Positions 55,540-64,000 of a stretch of DNA of 64,000 nt are shown here, in pieces. Numbering within the stretch: the first letter of the stretch is position 1; each line of letters begins with the position of its first letter. Source of the stretch: Trichomonas vaginalis G3 (Eukaryota > Parabasalia > Trichomonadida > Trichomonadidae). The stretch covers positions 3,047,962 through 3,111,961 of the forward strand of contig NC_067208.1 in assembly GCF_026262505.1 (NCBI RefSeq), given 5' to 3'. The position numbers were made by a program, and so were the translations under genes. The notes under the pieces are model-generated. The model was not told the DNA's origin. It was given only the letters and a program-made list of their open reading frames with translations, and ran no database searches.

Positions 55540-56972
55540 TTATTTTTGAATAACCTGAAACCATTAACGTAAACATTAACGTAAACATATATTTCTGCAG
55601 TTCATCATTACTTCATTACCTAATTAATTACAGACATAAAATATATTTAGTTCATTCAATAATGCGGTACCAGCGAATACAGTCATAAATGGTGGCATAT
55701 AATCTTCACCCAACCTGCAGCTTTCTTAATTCCATCCCATAATTTTTTAAAGAATCCTGCCGCCATTTCTGATTTAATATTAATTAAAAAATATATTCCA
55801 TCAATTATATTCTAATTTTTATTTAATGATAAATGAAACCAATTTTAAAAATAAATGAAACAGAGGAGGAAGAAATAAATGAAAGTGAAAATGTTCAACA
55901 AAAAATAAACATTGTTAAACCAATTACTGAAAAAAAATTTTTTCATCTGTTGATGAATTTAATGACTATTATGCTAATAATAAAAAATTATTTGAAGAAT
56001 TGACAACATGTAAATTGAATAAAATGTTTAAAGTTGATGGATTCAAAATTTCAAAAATAAAAGGAGTGGTTAGTTTGAAATCTATTCCCCAATCAAGAAT
56101 CACCTCATTAATGAAAATAGATGATTTAACAAAAAGAATAGAAATTATTGAAGAGCGAATAAATCAAATAATTGATTTCATAAATTCAAATAATCATTAG
56201 TTTCAATTTATTTTTAAAGTTTATTTTTTATTCATGAAAATAATTATTTCTAATTTCTTTTACTCTCTCGTACATACTAGATTTAAAGAATTCAGAACTT
56301 TTACCATAATCTCCTAAATGTTTTCTTATCCCTAACGTGTGCCAGTTATTATATGAAACTGAATAAACTTTATCTTTATCTTTGCATCTTTCATCACTTC
56401 CAATATATTTATATTTCAATTTTGATTTAGCATTTTCATATTCATTAGCGTTTAATAATTCACAGTCTTCCTTTTTAAATTGATGTTTAAGATATTCAGG
56501 ATTTAATACTCTACGTTTATATGCTCCTAACTTAGTTCTAAAGGTTTTTCTACAAAATTTAGGAATTCCATCCTCTTTAATGTCATCAATGATTTCCATT
56601 TCATTATTTCTAATTTCTTCTTCTCGTTTATGAGGTCTTTGATTATGACTCCATTGATTCCATGAAATTAAATATTCTTTATCATTATATTTATACTTCA
56701 TTAGCTTATTTTGGCTTTCATATTCATTTAATAATTCACAATCTTCATTTTTAAATTGAAGTTTAACCCATTCAGGATTTAAACAATGTTTAATTAATCG
56801 CGGAATATCTGACATCATCTATATATAGCTTCTTTTATAAAAGATAAAAAATAAATTATTTTAAAATTAATGTTAATTTTTTTAATGTGTTTATAAATAA
56901 ATATATTTTAATGCATCGTCTATATATAGATGTAACAAAAAAAGTCATTAAACCCGTACTCATATACTACTA
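55540..56972 (-). repeat. Right inverted arm of copy A
   Basis: Near-identical inverted copy of 49829-51280. It holds the amphipathic remnant, a partner of the 122-residue gene that looks broken, and the 196-residue gene (56228-56818). The arm ends at the TAGTAGTATATG terminus. Confidence 0.85.
56228..56818 (-). CDS. Two-module 196-residue protein, right arm of copy A
   Basis: ATG 56818. Same protein as 49983-50573 with at most one or two residue differences, including both LNPE...EDCELLN modules. The 3' half is well conserved and the frame is open throughout. The gene points inward from the terminus, as in the left arm and in copy B. Confidence 0.6.
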   Translation of the reverse strand: MMSDIPRLIKHCLNPEWVKLQFKNEDCELLNEYESQNKLMKYKYNDKEYLISWNQWSHNQRPHKREEEIRNNEMEIIDDIKEDGIPKFCRKTFRTKLGAYKRRVLNPEYLKHQFKKEDCELLNANEYENAKSKLKYKYIGSDERCKDKDKVYSVSYNNWHTLGIRKHLGDYGKSSEFFKSSMYERVKEIRNNYFHE

Positions 56973-57103
56973 TGATCAAACATTAAAAGTTTTAAATTAT
57001 TTAATAATTACGATCTAGTTGCTCAATTTATATTATATATCATCGATAGAACGAAATGTAAAATAAAATTCGTAATTTTTTTTATTCATGGCTTTATTAT
57101 TAA

Positions 57104-57955
57104 GCTTTACCAAAGTGCTCCAAAGTAATGGTCAAGATATTCTGTAATGAATTCCAGCTTTCCCTCATTCTGTTTAACTCTCTTTTGGATTTTCTCATAG
57201 TCTCGTAGGGTTTGACTATGATGCATCTTGCAATGCTTGGAATTATGTAAGGACGTAATCATGAAAAATTAAAGAAAATTGATAAATATTTTGAAAAGAT
57301 ATAGAAATTTTACAGAATGGTTTCTTTGAGAAATTCTGTATTGTTATGTGTTTAGCTATCTTAAATAAATCATTTTGAAAATAGCTGTACTCTGAATCTT
57401 AAAAGAATTTAATCAGAAAAATTTAAATATGCAACGATAATAAAAATCTGTTTCACTAAATTTGGCTTAATATAGTTCGATAATCCTAAATTAGAAATTA
57501 AACTTTTTAATATACGATTTTCTGAATAAATTTTTAAAAAGTCTAAAAACATTTATACGTATAAAAAGAACAAGTTCAATCATAAAAGGAGTAATTTTTT
57601 TCACAAAATTTTGTGTCAAATTATCAATAAAAATTCAGAATTTAATAAAATTAATTATGATTTAATATGAAGTACATCGGAAAATATGTAACTTTTATTC
57701 GATCTAAATTAACTTTTTAAAAGCTTCTGAATCTTATTAAATAGATTAGAGTTCAGACGAAGAAAAAGATTTAGGATAAAAATAATAGAATACGAATTCA
57801 AAACGATTGAAAACTCTAAACGAAAAAAATTCTGAAGAGGTGCGTAAAATTCAATTAAAAGTGTGAGCAAACATGCTTCTGTCCAAAGATATAAGTGGAA
57901 ACATTTTCATATGATTTAAATATCAATAAAATAACAAGTTCTGTTTTTCAATGAT
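57104..57955. other. Host spacer between copies A and B
   Basis: About 850 bp, AT-rich, with no gene. It separates the palindrome arm from the end of copy B. I see no repeat of the element ends in it. Confidence 0.6.
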
Positions 57956-58109
57956 CAGTAGTATATGAGTACGGGTTTAATGACTTTTTTTGTTACATCT
58001 ATATATAGACGATGCATTAAAATATATTTATTTATAAACACATTAAAAAAATTAACATTAATTTTAAAATAATTTATTTTTTATCTTTTATAAAAGAAGC
58101 TATATATAG

Positions 58110-58697
58110 ATGATGTCAGATATTCCGCGATTAATTAAACATTGTTTAAATCCTGAATGGGTTAAACTTCAATTTAAAAATGAAGATTGTGAATTATTAA
58201 ATGAATATGAAAGCCAAAATAAGCTAATGAAGTATAAATATAATGATAAAGAATATTTAATTTCATGGAATCAATGGAGTCATAATCAAAGACCTCATAA
58301 ACGAGAAGAAGAAATTGAAAATAATGAAATGGAAATCATTGATGACATTAAAGAGGATGGAATTCCTAAATTTTGTAGAAAAACCTTTAGAACTAAGTTA
58401 GGAGCATATAAACGTAGAGTATTAAATCCTGAATATCTTAAACATCAATTTAAAAAGGAAGACTGTGAATTATTAAACGCTAATGAATATGAAAATGCTA
58501 AATCAAAATTGAAATATAAATATATTGGAAGTGATGAAAGATGCAAAGATAAAGATAAAGTTTATTCAGTTTCATATAATAACTGGCACACGTTAGGGAT
58601 AAAAAACATTTAGGAGATTATGGTAAAAGTTCTGAATTCTTTAAATCTAGTATGTACGAGAGAGTAAAAGAAATTAGAAATAATTATTTTCATGAAT
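58110..58697 (+). pseudogene. Two-module 196-residue protein region, copy B
   Basis: Same gene as 49983-50573, with both LNPE...EDCELLN modules recognisable. It looks broken, with about one break. Confidence 0.6.
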
Positions 58698-58726
58698 AAA
58701 AAATAAACTTTAAAAATAAATTGAAA

Positions 58727-59095
58727 CTAATGATTATTTGAATTTATGAAATCAATTATTTGATTTATTCGCTCTTCAATAATTTCTATTCTTTTTGTTA
58801 AATCATCTATTTTCATTAATGAGGTGATTCTTGATTGGGGAATAGATTTCAAACTAACCACTCCTTTTATTTTTGAAATTTTGAATCCATCAACTTTAAA
58901 CATTTTATTCAATTTACATGTTGTCAATTCTTCAAATAATTTTTTATTATTAGCATAATAGTCATTAAATTCATCAACAGATGAAAAAATTTTTATTTCA
59001 GTAATTGGTTTAACAATGTTTATTTTTGTTGAACATTTTCACTTTCATTTATTTCTTCCTCCTCTGTTTCATTTATTTTTAAAATTGGTTTCATT
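58727..59095 (-). pseudogene. 122-residue protein region, copy B
   Basis: Same gene as 50601-50969, with the coiled-coil end and the acidic N-terminus both present. It looks broken, with about one break. Confidence 0.55.
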
Positions 59096-59160
59096 TATCA
59101 TTAAATAAAAATTAGAATATAATTGATGGAATATATTTTTTAATTAATATTAAATCAGAA

Positions 59161-59244
59161 ATGGCGGCAGGATTCTTTAAAAAATTATGGGATGGAATTA
59201 AGAAAGCTGCAGGTTGGGTGAAGATTATATGCCACCATTTATGA
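59161..59244 (+). CDS. 27-residue amphipathic peptide, copy B
   Basis: Same as 51036-51119 (MAAGFFKKLWDGIKKAAGWV at the start), again followed by text like the fibre C-terminus. Confidence 0.5.
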   Translation: MAAGFFKKLWDGIKKAAGWVKIICHHL

Positions 59245-59394
59245 CTGTATTCGCATGGTACCGCATTTATTGAATGAACTAAATATATTTTATGTCTGTA
59301 ATTAATTAGGTAATGAAGTAATGGATGAACTGCAGAAATATATGTTTACGTTAATGTTTACGTTAATGGTTTCAGGTTATTCAAAAATAATTAA

Positions 59395-59515
59395 TTATTT
59401 TTGAAGAACTGAAGGGGTCACCAGGTCACCAGGTGGTCACCAGGTTATTTAACTTCTATGAAAAAATGAGACAACATGACATTTTGACAACATCACTGGA
59501 AATATGATGCAGTCC
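59395..59515. repeat. Single iteron unit, copy B
   Basis: One GGTCACCAGG/ATGAGACAACATGACATTTT unit upstream of the KilA-N gene, matching 55430-55535. Confidence 0.85.
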
Positions 59516-59557
59516 AAAAATAAAGTTAGTTTTAAAATTATTTTTATTTATTTTTTT

Positions 59558-59577
59558 TATTTTGTATGTAAGAACAG
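59558..59577 (+). promoter_or_regulatory. Regulatory-class start motif, copy B KilA-N gene
   Basis: TATTTTGTATGTAAGAACAG just upstream of ATG 59580. Confidence 0.55.
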
Positions 59578-59579
59578 AA

Positions 59580-60244
59580 ATGTCAGTCGAAGCAAAAACA
59601 TTCACGAACAAATCTAATGGCGAAACATTCACAAAAGGCACTTATAACGGTATTGAAGTCTTACGTAGAGACAAGGATGGTTACATTAATGCAACAAAGA
59701 TGGCAAGAGAAGCAGGAAAGTTAAACCATTTAAACAGATTTCTCAATAGTGCTAAAATACAGGAAATTCTTGAGTTTTGGATGAACGAATACGGTGGAGC
59801 CAAAAGTGGCTCGACCTCAAAACAAGCATTTTATGAGCTTACTAAGGGTGTTATAAATGAATTCAAAGGTATTTACATACATCCTGACCTCGTTCATTTT
59901 GTTGCTGAATGGTGCTCTGTAAAGTATGCATTTTATGTCAAAGATATTATGGACTCCATAGACAAGAAAGTTCATGAGAAATTAGATGAAGAGAACTTGA
60001 AGATACAGTAGAGAATGCTAAACCTTTGTTTGAAGAAGAAGTTAGAAAAATGTGCAAAAAACAATTAGAACATGAATGTGAGTTATGTTATGGTTATAGA
60101 GATTCTCCATACGAACTAGACCAATGGGAACAAGAAGATTTAAAGAGAGAATTTAGAGAATATGAACTCGCTAAGATAGCATTTGAAGCTGCAGAAAAGA
60201 AGTTAAAAGTTTGGGGTCGTTTTGTACAAAAATATGGTGAGTAA
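59580..60244 (+). pseudogene. KilA-N domain gene, copy B
   Basis: Starts at ATG 59580 and matches KilA-N protein 3 of copy A closely from N- to C-terminus, including the middle part and the hairpin at 59793-59816. It looks broken, with about one break. Flanked by iteron units on both sides, as in copy A. Confidence 0.75.
59793..59816. repeat. 24-nt hairpin inside the copy B KilA-N gene
   Basis: Arms GGTGGAGCCA and TGGCTCGACC around AAAG, the same as 20637-20660 in the 24-kb element. Confidence 0.85.
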
Positions 60245-60309
60245 ATGAACCATTTATTTTTGTCATTAACGACCAGAAATATGTGTTATCATTAATGGTT
60301 TCGGGTTAT

Positions 60310-60670
60310 TCAATAATACTTTATTTTTGAAGAACTGAAGGGGTCACCAGGTCACCAGGTGGTCACCAGGTTATTTAACTTCTATGAAAAAATGAGACAA
60401 CATGACATTTTGACAACACAGCAGGGGAAGGCAGTTATGACTTATTTTTGAAGAACTGAAGGGGTCACCAGGTCACCAGGTGGTCACCAGGTAATTTAAC
60501 TTCTATGAAAAAATGAGACAACATGACATTTTGACAACACAGCAGGGGAAGGCAGTTATGACTTATTTTTGAAGAACTGAAGGGGTCACCAGGTCACCAG
60601 GTGGTCACCAGGTAATTTAACTTCTATGAAAAAATGAGACAACATGACATTTTGACAACATCACAGAAAA
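60310..60670. repeat. Iteron array upstream of the copy B helicase, three units
   Basis: Three units with GAAGGGGTCACCAGGTCACC and GACAACATGACATTTTGAC, inverted counterpart of 54270-54625. Confidence 0.9.
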
Positions 60671-60733
60671 TTTGATGCAGTCCAAAAATAAAGTTAGTTT
60701 TAAAATTATTTTTATTTTTTTATTCCTATATAA

Positions 60734-63046
60734 ATGACAGCAACAAACAACAACAGCAACTTTATCGTTTCTGATGAAAAAGTTATTGATTCATTAGTTG
60801 CGGAATTAGTTGTGGCAGAAACTAAAACCCTCAACGAAAGAATTGGTGAAAACATGATTGATTTACATAACTACCTCAAACATGATGGAGGAAGAGGAAG
60901 GAAAACTGGTATGGCTTTATTAGTAAATAAAATTTCAAATTTAACGATTATAGATGTTGATATCAATAAATCGTACAATGATGAACTTAAAGAAACAGTT
61001 AGAAAAGACATTTTATCAAAACTTTCGGATAAAGATGTTATCGTTAAAACCGCATCAGGAGGTCTTCACATTTATTGCAACACTAATTTCTTCTATTCAA
61101 CCTCGAACAGAATGATTAAATGTTATTCCTGCAATGATTATGATATTGATATCATGACTTCTATTGATGATTCAAAACGTTCATTAGTGGTTATGGCTGA
61201 TTCAAGAGTTCGCAAGAATGCAACAGAACCAATCAATACATACTCATTCATTCGTGGAAGTTATGATTCAACATTAACTAGAACAGTGAATGATATATTA
61301 AATGATTTGAATATTAAGGTAAGAGTTGAACAAAAGAATGAAGAAATAAAGACTATTATGAATGAAAACAAAGATGTAAACATTGACGATAAACTTGCCC
61401 AGAGCATAGTTGATGGCATATGTGATTTTGAAGTACATAATGATGGTGGAAACATGAATTTAGAAAAAGAAATAACATTATTCACACTGTTTCAAGCTAT
61501 TAATTCGTTACCTAATCATTTAATTAATGAAGCCTACGATAACGTTTATAACTTCTGCAGCTTAACTGAAAATGCTAAAAGTAATTTTGAAAAAGCACGT
61601 AGTAGATATGCACATTTAATGACTTCGCCATTTGTTTTGGTGAAGATTCTAAAACTTTATCAAAAGGAATATTATGATGAATATGTTTTACCTTTATTAC
61701 GTAAGCCAAAAATAACATTTGATATCAAACTTGATGACTCGTTTTTGATAACAGATATTAGACGCAAGGCTGAAAATCATCAGTATAAAAACAGTTCTGA
61801 AGTAATTGAGGATTTATCACGTGTAATCCGTTTTGTAGATTGTGGAAACAAATATTTCATTCAGAAAGATTACAACATACACGACAAAATGAATCAAATA
61901 TCATTCGTTCTTCAGTCAAACATGAAAGAGTCACTCAAAATGATTAAATTATTTAAAGAAGAAGGTAAAACAATAACAGCATGGGATGTACTACTAAATC
62001 AATTGTCTTCATTAACCGTTAAGGGTGTTTGCTTTAAATCTGATTCCCCAGATGTTTTCTCAACGTTTCAAGGTTATAAATACAACATTCTCGAAAAGCC
62101 TGATTACTCAAAAATTGAGATGTTTATGGATTTCATTAAAGAAGTCATTTGTGATAATAACGATGAAGTGTATAAATACCTTCTCGGCTGGATTGCATCA
62201 ATGATTCAACATCCTGGAATCAAGAATGAAACAGCAATTATTTTGAAAGGACTTCAGGGAACAGGTAAAAACAGATTCACAGACATTATTTCTGAACTCC
62301 TCGCCGGTTATTCATGTAAAAACATTACTGAAATAAGTGAGCTAACGGGTAATTTCAACTCAGTAGTTGAGAATAAAATGTTTCTTGTACTTAATGAACT
62401 CAAGAATGTAGGTGAAGATAGACTCGCAAACTTCAACGCTTTGAAATCAATTATTACGGATAATGAGATTAGAATTAATGAAAAGAATCAACCCAGAAGA
62501 ACTGCTCAGAACGTTGCAAACTTTATTTTCGTAACTAATAACGTCTACCCTGTCAAAATTGAAGTTGGAGACAGAAGATACGTAGTTTTAAGGGTTAATG
62601 GTAAATTTAAGGGTCAATTTGATTACTTCAAGAATTTAATGGATTCATGCACAAAGGAATTTTATGATAATTTACTAACATATTTTATGCAATATGACCT
62701 TTCATCATTTAATGTACGAATCATACCGATGACTGAAGCCAAACAAGATTTAATCGAGTTATCAACAAATCCTTTAGATGAATGGATAAATACACATTAT
62801 GATGAATTATGTGCAGGTATGACGTGTAAAAATGCTCTATTCTGCAAACCATCAGACATGAAAGACAAAAACTTTCAAATGAGCATTAAGGATAAATGTG
62901 AAAGGAAACAAAGAAAAATAGATGGTAAACAAACATGGTATTATGTTTTGAAAGAAGAAATGAAAGGATTATATAAACAAATTGAACCAAACGATAATGA
63001 GGAATCATTTACTGACGATGAAATACCTGTAAATGAGGCAGTATAA
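60734..63046 (+). CDS. Primase-SF3 helicase of copy B
   Basis: 770 residues from ATG 60734, with TTTTTTTATTCCTATATAAATG at its start. Domain order as in copy A: AEP primase with IIDVDINKS (D74, D76) and GGLHIYC (H112), a helical linker, then the SF3 helicase with GLQGTGKNR (Walker A), VLNELKN (Walker B), VTNNVYPVKI and RRYVVLRVN. It ends in an acidic tail (EPNDNEESFTDDEIPVNEAV) of the kind used to bind partners. It appears whole. Between iteron arrays, it is probably the replication protein of the element. Confidence 0.85.
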   Translation: MTATNNNSNFIVSDEKVIDSLVAELVVAETKTLNERIGENMIDLHNYLKHDGGRGRKTGMALLVNKISNLTIIDVDINKSYNDELKETVRKDILSKLSDKDVIVKTASGGLHIYCNTNFFYSTSNRMIKCYSCNDYDIDIMTSIDDSKRSLVVMADSRVRKNATEPINTYSFIRGSYDSTLTRTVNDILNDLNIKVRVEQKNEEIKTIMNENKDVNIDDKLAQSIVDGICDFEVHNDGGNMNLEKEITLFTLFQAINSLPNHLINEAYDNVYNFCSLTENAKSNFEKARSRYAHLMTSPFVLVKILKLYQKEYYDEYVLPLLRKPKITFDIKLDDSFLITDIRRKAENHQYKNSSEVIEDLSRVIRFVDCGNKYFIQKDYNIHDKMNQISFVLQSNMKESLKMIKLFKEEGKTITAWDVLLNQLSSLTVKGVCFKSDSPDVFSTFQGYKYNILEKPDYSKIEMFMDFIKEVICDNNDEVYKYLLGWIASMIQHPGIKNETAIILKGLQGTGKNRFTDIISELLAGYSCKNITEISELTGNFNSVVENKMFLVLNELKNVGEDRLANFNALKSIITDNEIRINEKNQPRRTAQNVANFIFVTNNVYPVKIEVGDRRYVVLRVNGKFKGQFDYFKNLMDSCTKEFYDNLLTYFMQYDLSSFNVRIIPMTEAKQDLIELSTNPLDEWINTHYDELCAGMTCKNALFCKPSDMKDKNFQMSIKDKCERKQRKIDGKQTWYYVLKEEMKGLYKQIEPNDNEESFTDDEIPVNEAV

Positions 63047-63064
63047 AGTATGATTGGAATTTAT

Positions 63065-63605
63065 TTTTGCCTTCCTCCTGTGATGTTGTCAAAATGTCAT
63101 GTTGTCTCATTTTTTCATAGAAGTTAAATAACCTGGTGACCACCTGGTGACCTGGTGACCCCTTCAGTTATTCAAAAATAATTAATTATTGAATAACCCA
63201 CTATGTTGTCAAAATGTCATGTTGTCTCATTTTTTCATAGAAGTTAAATAACCTGGTGACCACCTGGTGACCTGGTGACCCTTCAGTTATTCAAAAATAA
63301 TTAATTATTGAATAACCCACTATGTTGTCAAAATGTCATGTTGTCTCATTTTTCATAGAAGTTAAATAACCTGGTGACCACCTGGTGACCTGGTGACCCC
63401 TTCAGTTATTCAAAAATAATTAATTATTGAATAACCCACTATGTTGTCAAAATGTCATGTTGTCTCATTTTTTCATAGAAGTTAAATAAGTAAATCTGGT
63501 GACCCACCTGTGAACCTTGGTGACCTGGTGACCCCTTCAGTTCTTCAAAAATAATTAATTATTGAATAACCCACTATGTTGTCAAAATGTCATGTTGTCT
63601 CAAAC
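63065..63605. repeat. 120-bp iteron array at the helicase 3' side, copy B
   Basis: About four and a half units of the 120-bp repeat (GTTGTCAAAATGTCATGTTG, GGTGACCACCTGGTGACCTG, AATAATTAATTATTGAATAA), inverted counterpart of 51252-51848. One unit near 63490 is irregular. Confidence 0.9.
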
Positions 63606-63644
63606 TTTAGAACGGCATAATTTAAATTTTTATTTTTATCATAA

Positions 63645-63809
63645 ATGAATACCCCACAAGCTCAAAATTTACCACGAATCATAACAAGGGAGGAAATGAT
63701 AAAAATGATGCAAGAACATGTTAAAAATAACAAACCACTAAAATTGAGAAAATGTGGTTATGCAGTAATGATGGAAAGAGAGATGTTGTCGAAGAGGAAT
63801 AAAAATTAA
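63645..63809 (+). CDS. 54-residue basic protein, copy B
   Basis: ATG 63645 with TTTTTATCATAAATG at its start, the structural-class motif. MNTPQAQNLPRIITREEMIK at the start and a Lys/Arg-rich end (EMLSKRNKN). It has no counterpart in copy A, where it was lost. No family recognised. Confidence 0.5.
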   Translation: MNTPQAQNLPRIITREEMIKMMQEHVKNNKPLKLRKCGYAVMMEREMLSKRNKN

Positions 63810-63994
63810 ATTTGGATAGAGTTTAAAAATTCATCTTTATTAAATTCATCTCTTCCAATCAATTTATTTATTCTATTAAATTCTTTTATTTTTGCTTCAC
63901 TCAGTTTAATGATTGAACGGTAAGTTTCTAATTTTTCGATTATTTCTTTATCGTTTTCAACCCCACCGCATTGCGCTTCTTTTTGTAATAGCAT
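63806..63994 (-). CDS. 62-residue helical protein, copy B
   Basis: ATG 63994, stop at 63806, overlapping the 3' end of the previous gene by a few bases in convergent orientation. The sequence starts MLLQKEAQCGGVENDKEIIE and is mostly one charged helix. No family recognised. It appears complete within the window. Confidence 0.45.
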   Translation of the reverse strand: MLLQKEAQCGGVENDKEIIEKLETYRSIIKLSEAKIKEFNRINKLIGRDEFNKDEFLNSIQI

Positions 63995-64000
63995 ATTTTT

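Larger units (their letters stand above)
49829..56972. mobile_element. Polinton-like element, copy A (7.1 kb, inverted arms)
   Basis: Both ends read TAGTAGTATATGAGTACGGG inward and both abut TGATCA (49823-49828 and 56973-56978), a candidate 6-bp target duplication. The left arm (49829-51280) and right arm (about 55540-56972) are near-identical inverted copies. Between them lie a primase-helicase, a KilA-N gene and iteron arrays. No capsid, ATPase or integrase genes are present, so it is an internally reduced derivative and not whole. Several arm genes carry one or so breaks. Copies A and B are almost identical in shared parts, so their split is recent. Confidence 0.8.
49698..57103. repeat. 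125-bp palindrome arms around element A, TTAA-bounded
   Basis: 49698-49822 and 56979-57103 are exact inverted copies of each other as far as I can read, each with TTAA outermost (49698-49701 and 57100-57103). With the TGATCA next to element A, the empty site would be a palindrome of about 256 bp, so element A sits at its dyad centre. This resembles a foldback MITE. Confidence 0.8.
57957..64000 (+). mobile_element. Polinton-like element, copy B (runs off the window)
   Basis: Begins AGTAGTATATGAGTACGGG next to TGATC at 57952-57956. It follows copy A's right half in inverse orientation with nearly the same sequence: 196-residue gene, 122-residue gene, amphipathic remnant, iterons, KilA-N, iterons, primase-helicase, iterons, then new genes at 63645. 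The right end is outside the window, so its size is unknown. Several genes look broken, about one break each in three of them. Similarity to copy A puts the separation as recent. Confidence 0.8.

Overview
The window looks like nuclear DNA of a trichomonad (Parabasalia, Trichomonas or Tritrichomonas type). The spacers are very AT-rich, the host genes show no evident introns, and there is a glycine-rich/BspA-type leucine-rich-repeat surface-type protein. Maverick/Polinton-type elements and KilA-N genes are abundant. The species is an inference.

Layout. (1) 1-2692 and 30301-31470 are two halves of one 24-bp satellite. (2) The satellite is split by a DNA transposon with TTAA target duplications (2697-30296) that carries an 811-residue transposase. 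(3) A Polinton of about 24.1 kb (about 5838-29940) sits inside that transposon. It has inverted terminal repeats and genes for a probable major capsid protein, penton-like protein, packaging ATPase, integrase, helicase, tail-collar-like fibre, adenine methyltransferase, HNH and GIY-YIG type nucleases, two KilA-N proteins and several short virion-like proteins. I see no protein-primed DNA polymerase and no adenovirus-type protease. (4) 31.5-49.7 kb is host DNA with an E2F-type factor, a membrane-anchored class-I amidotransferase, an ankyrin + metallo-beta-lactamase protein, a Gly-rich/LRR protein with a duplicated fragment upstream, a single-pass membrane protein, an interrupted protein kinase, a GT61-type glycosyltransferase and a small unknown protein. 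(5) 49.8-57.0 kb (copy A) and about 57.96 kb to the window end (copy B) are two recently related Polinton-like elements with a primase-helicase, a KilA-N gene and 120-bp iteron arrays. Copy A is a 7.1-kb derivative with inverted arms of about 1.4 kb and lies at the dyad centre of a palindrome.

The most striking signal is in the KilA-N genes of the elements. Two of them (24-kb element and copies A/B) are nearly identical at both ends but unrelated in the middle. Three different KilA-N genes each carry, at about the same protein position, a GC-rich 24-nt hairpin of the form 10-nt arm, 4-nt loop, 10-nt arm, which is 8 codons in frame. Stray copies of these segments lie in the spacers next to the genes, including an array where different hairpins sit in one repeated context. 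This looks like a recombination-driven diversification system for KilA-N proteins, possibly acting on the GGTGACC iterons that flank the same genes. That function is inference. The elements also show two classes of start-adjacent motif that separate regulatory from structural genes.
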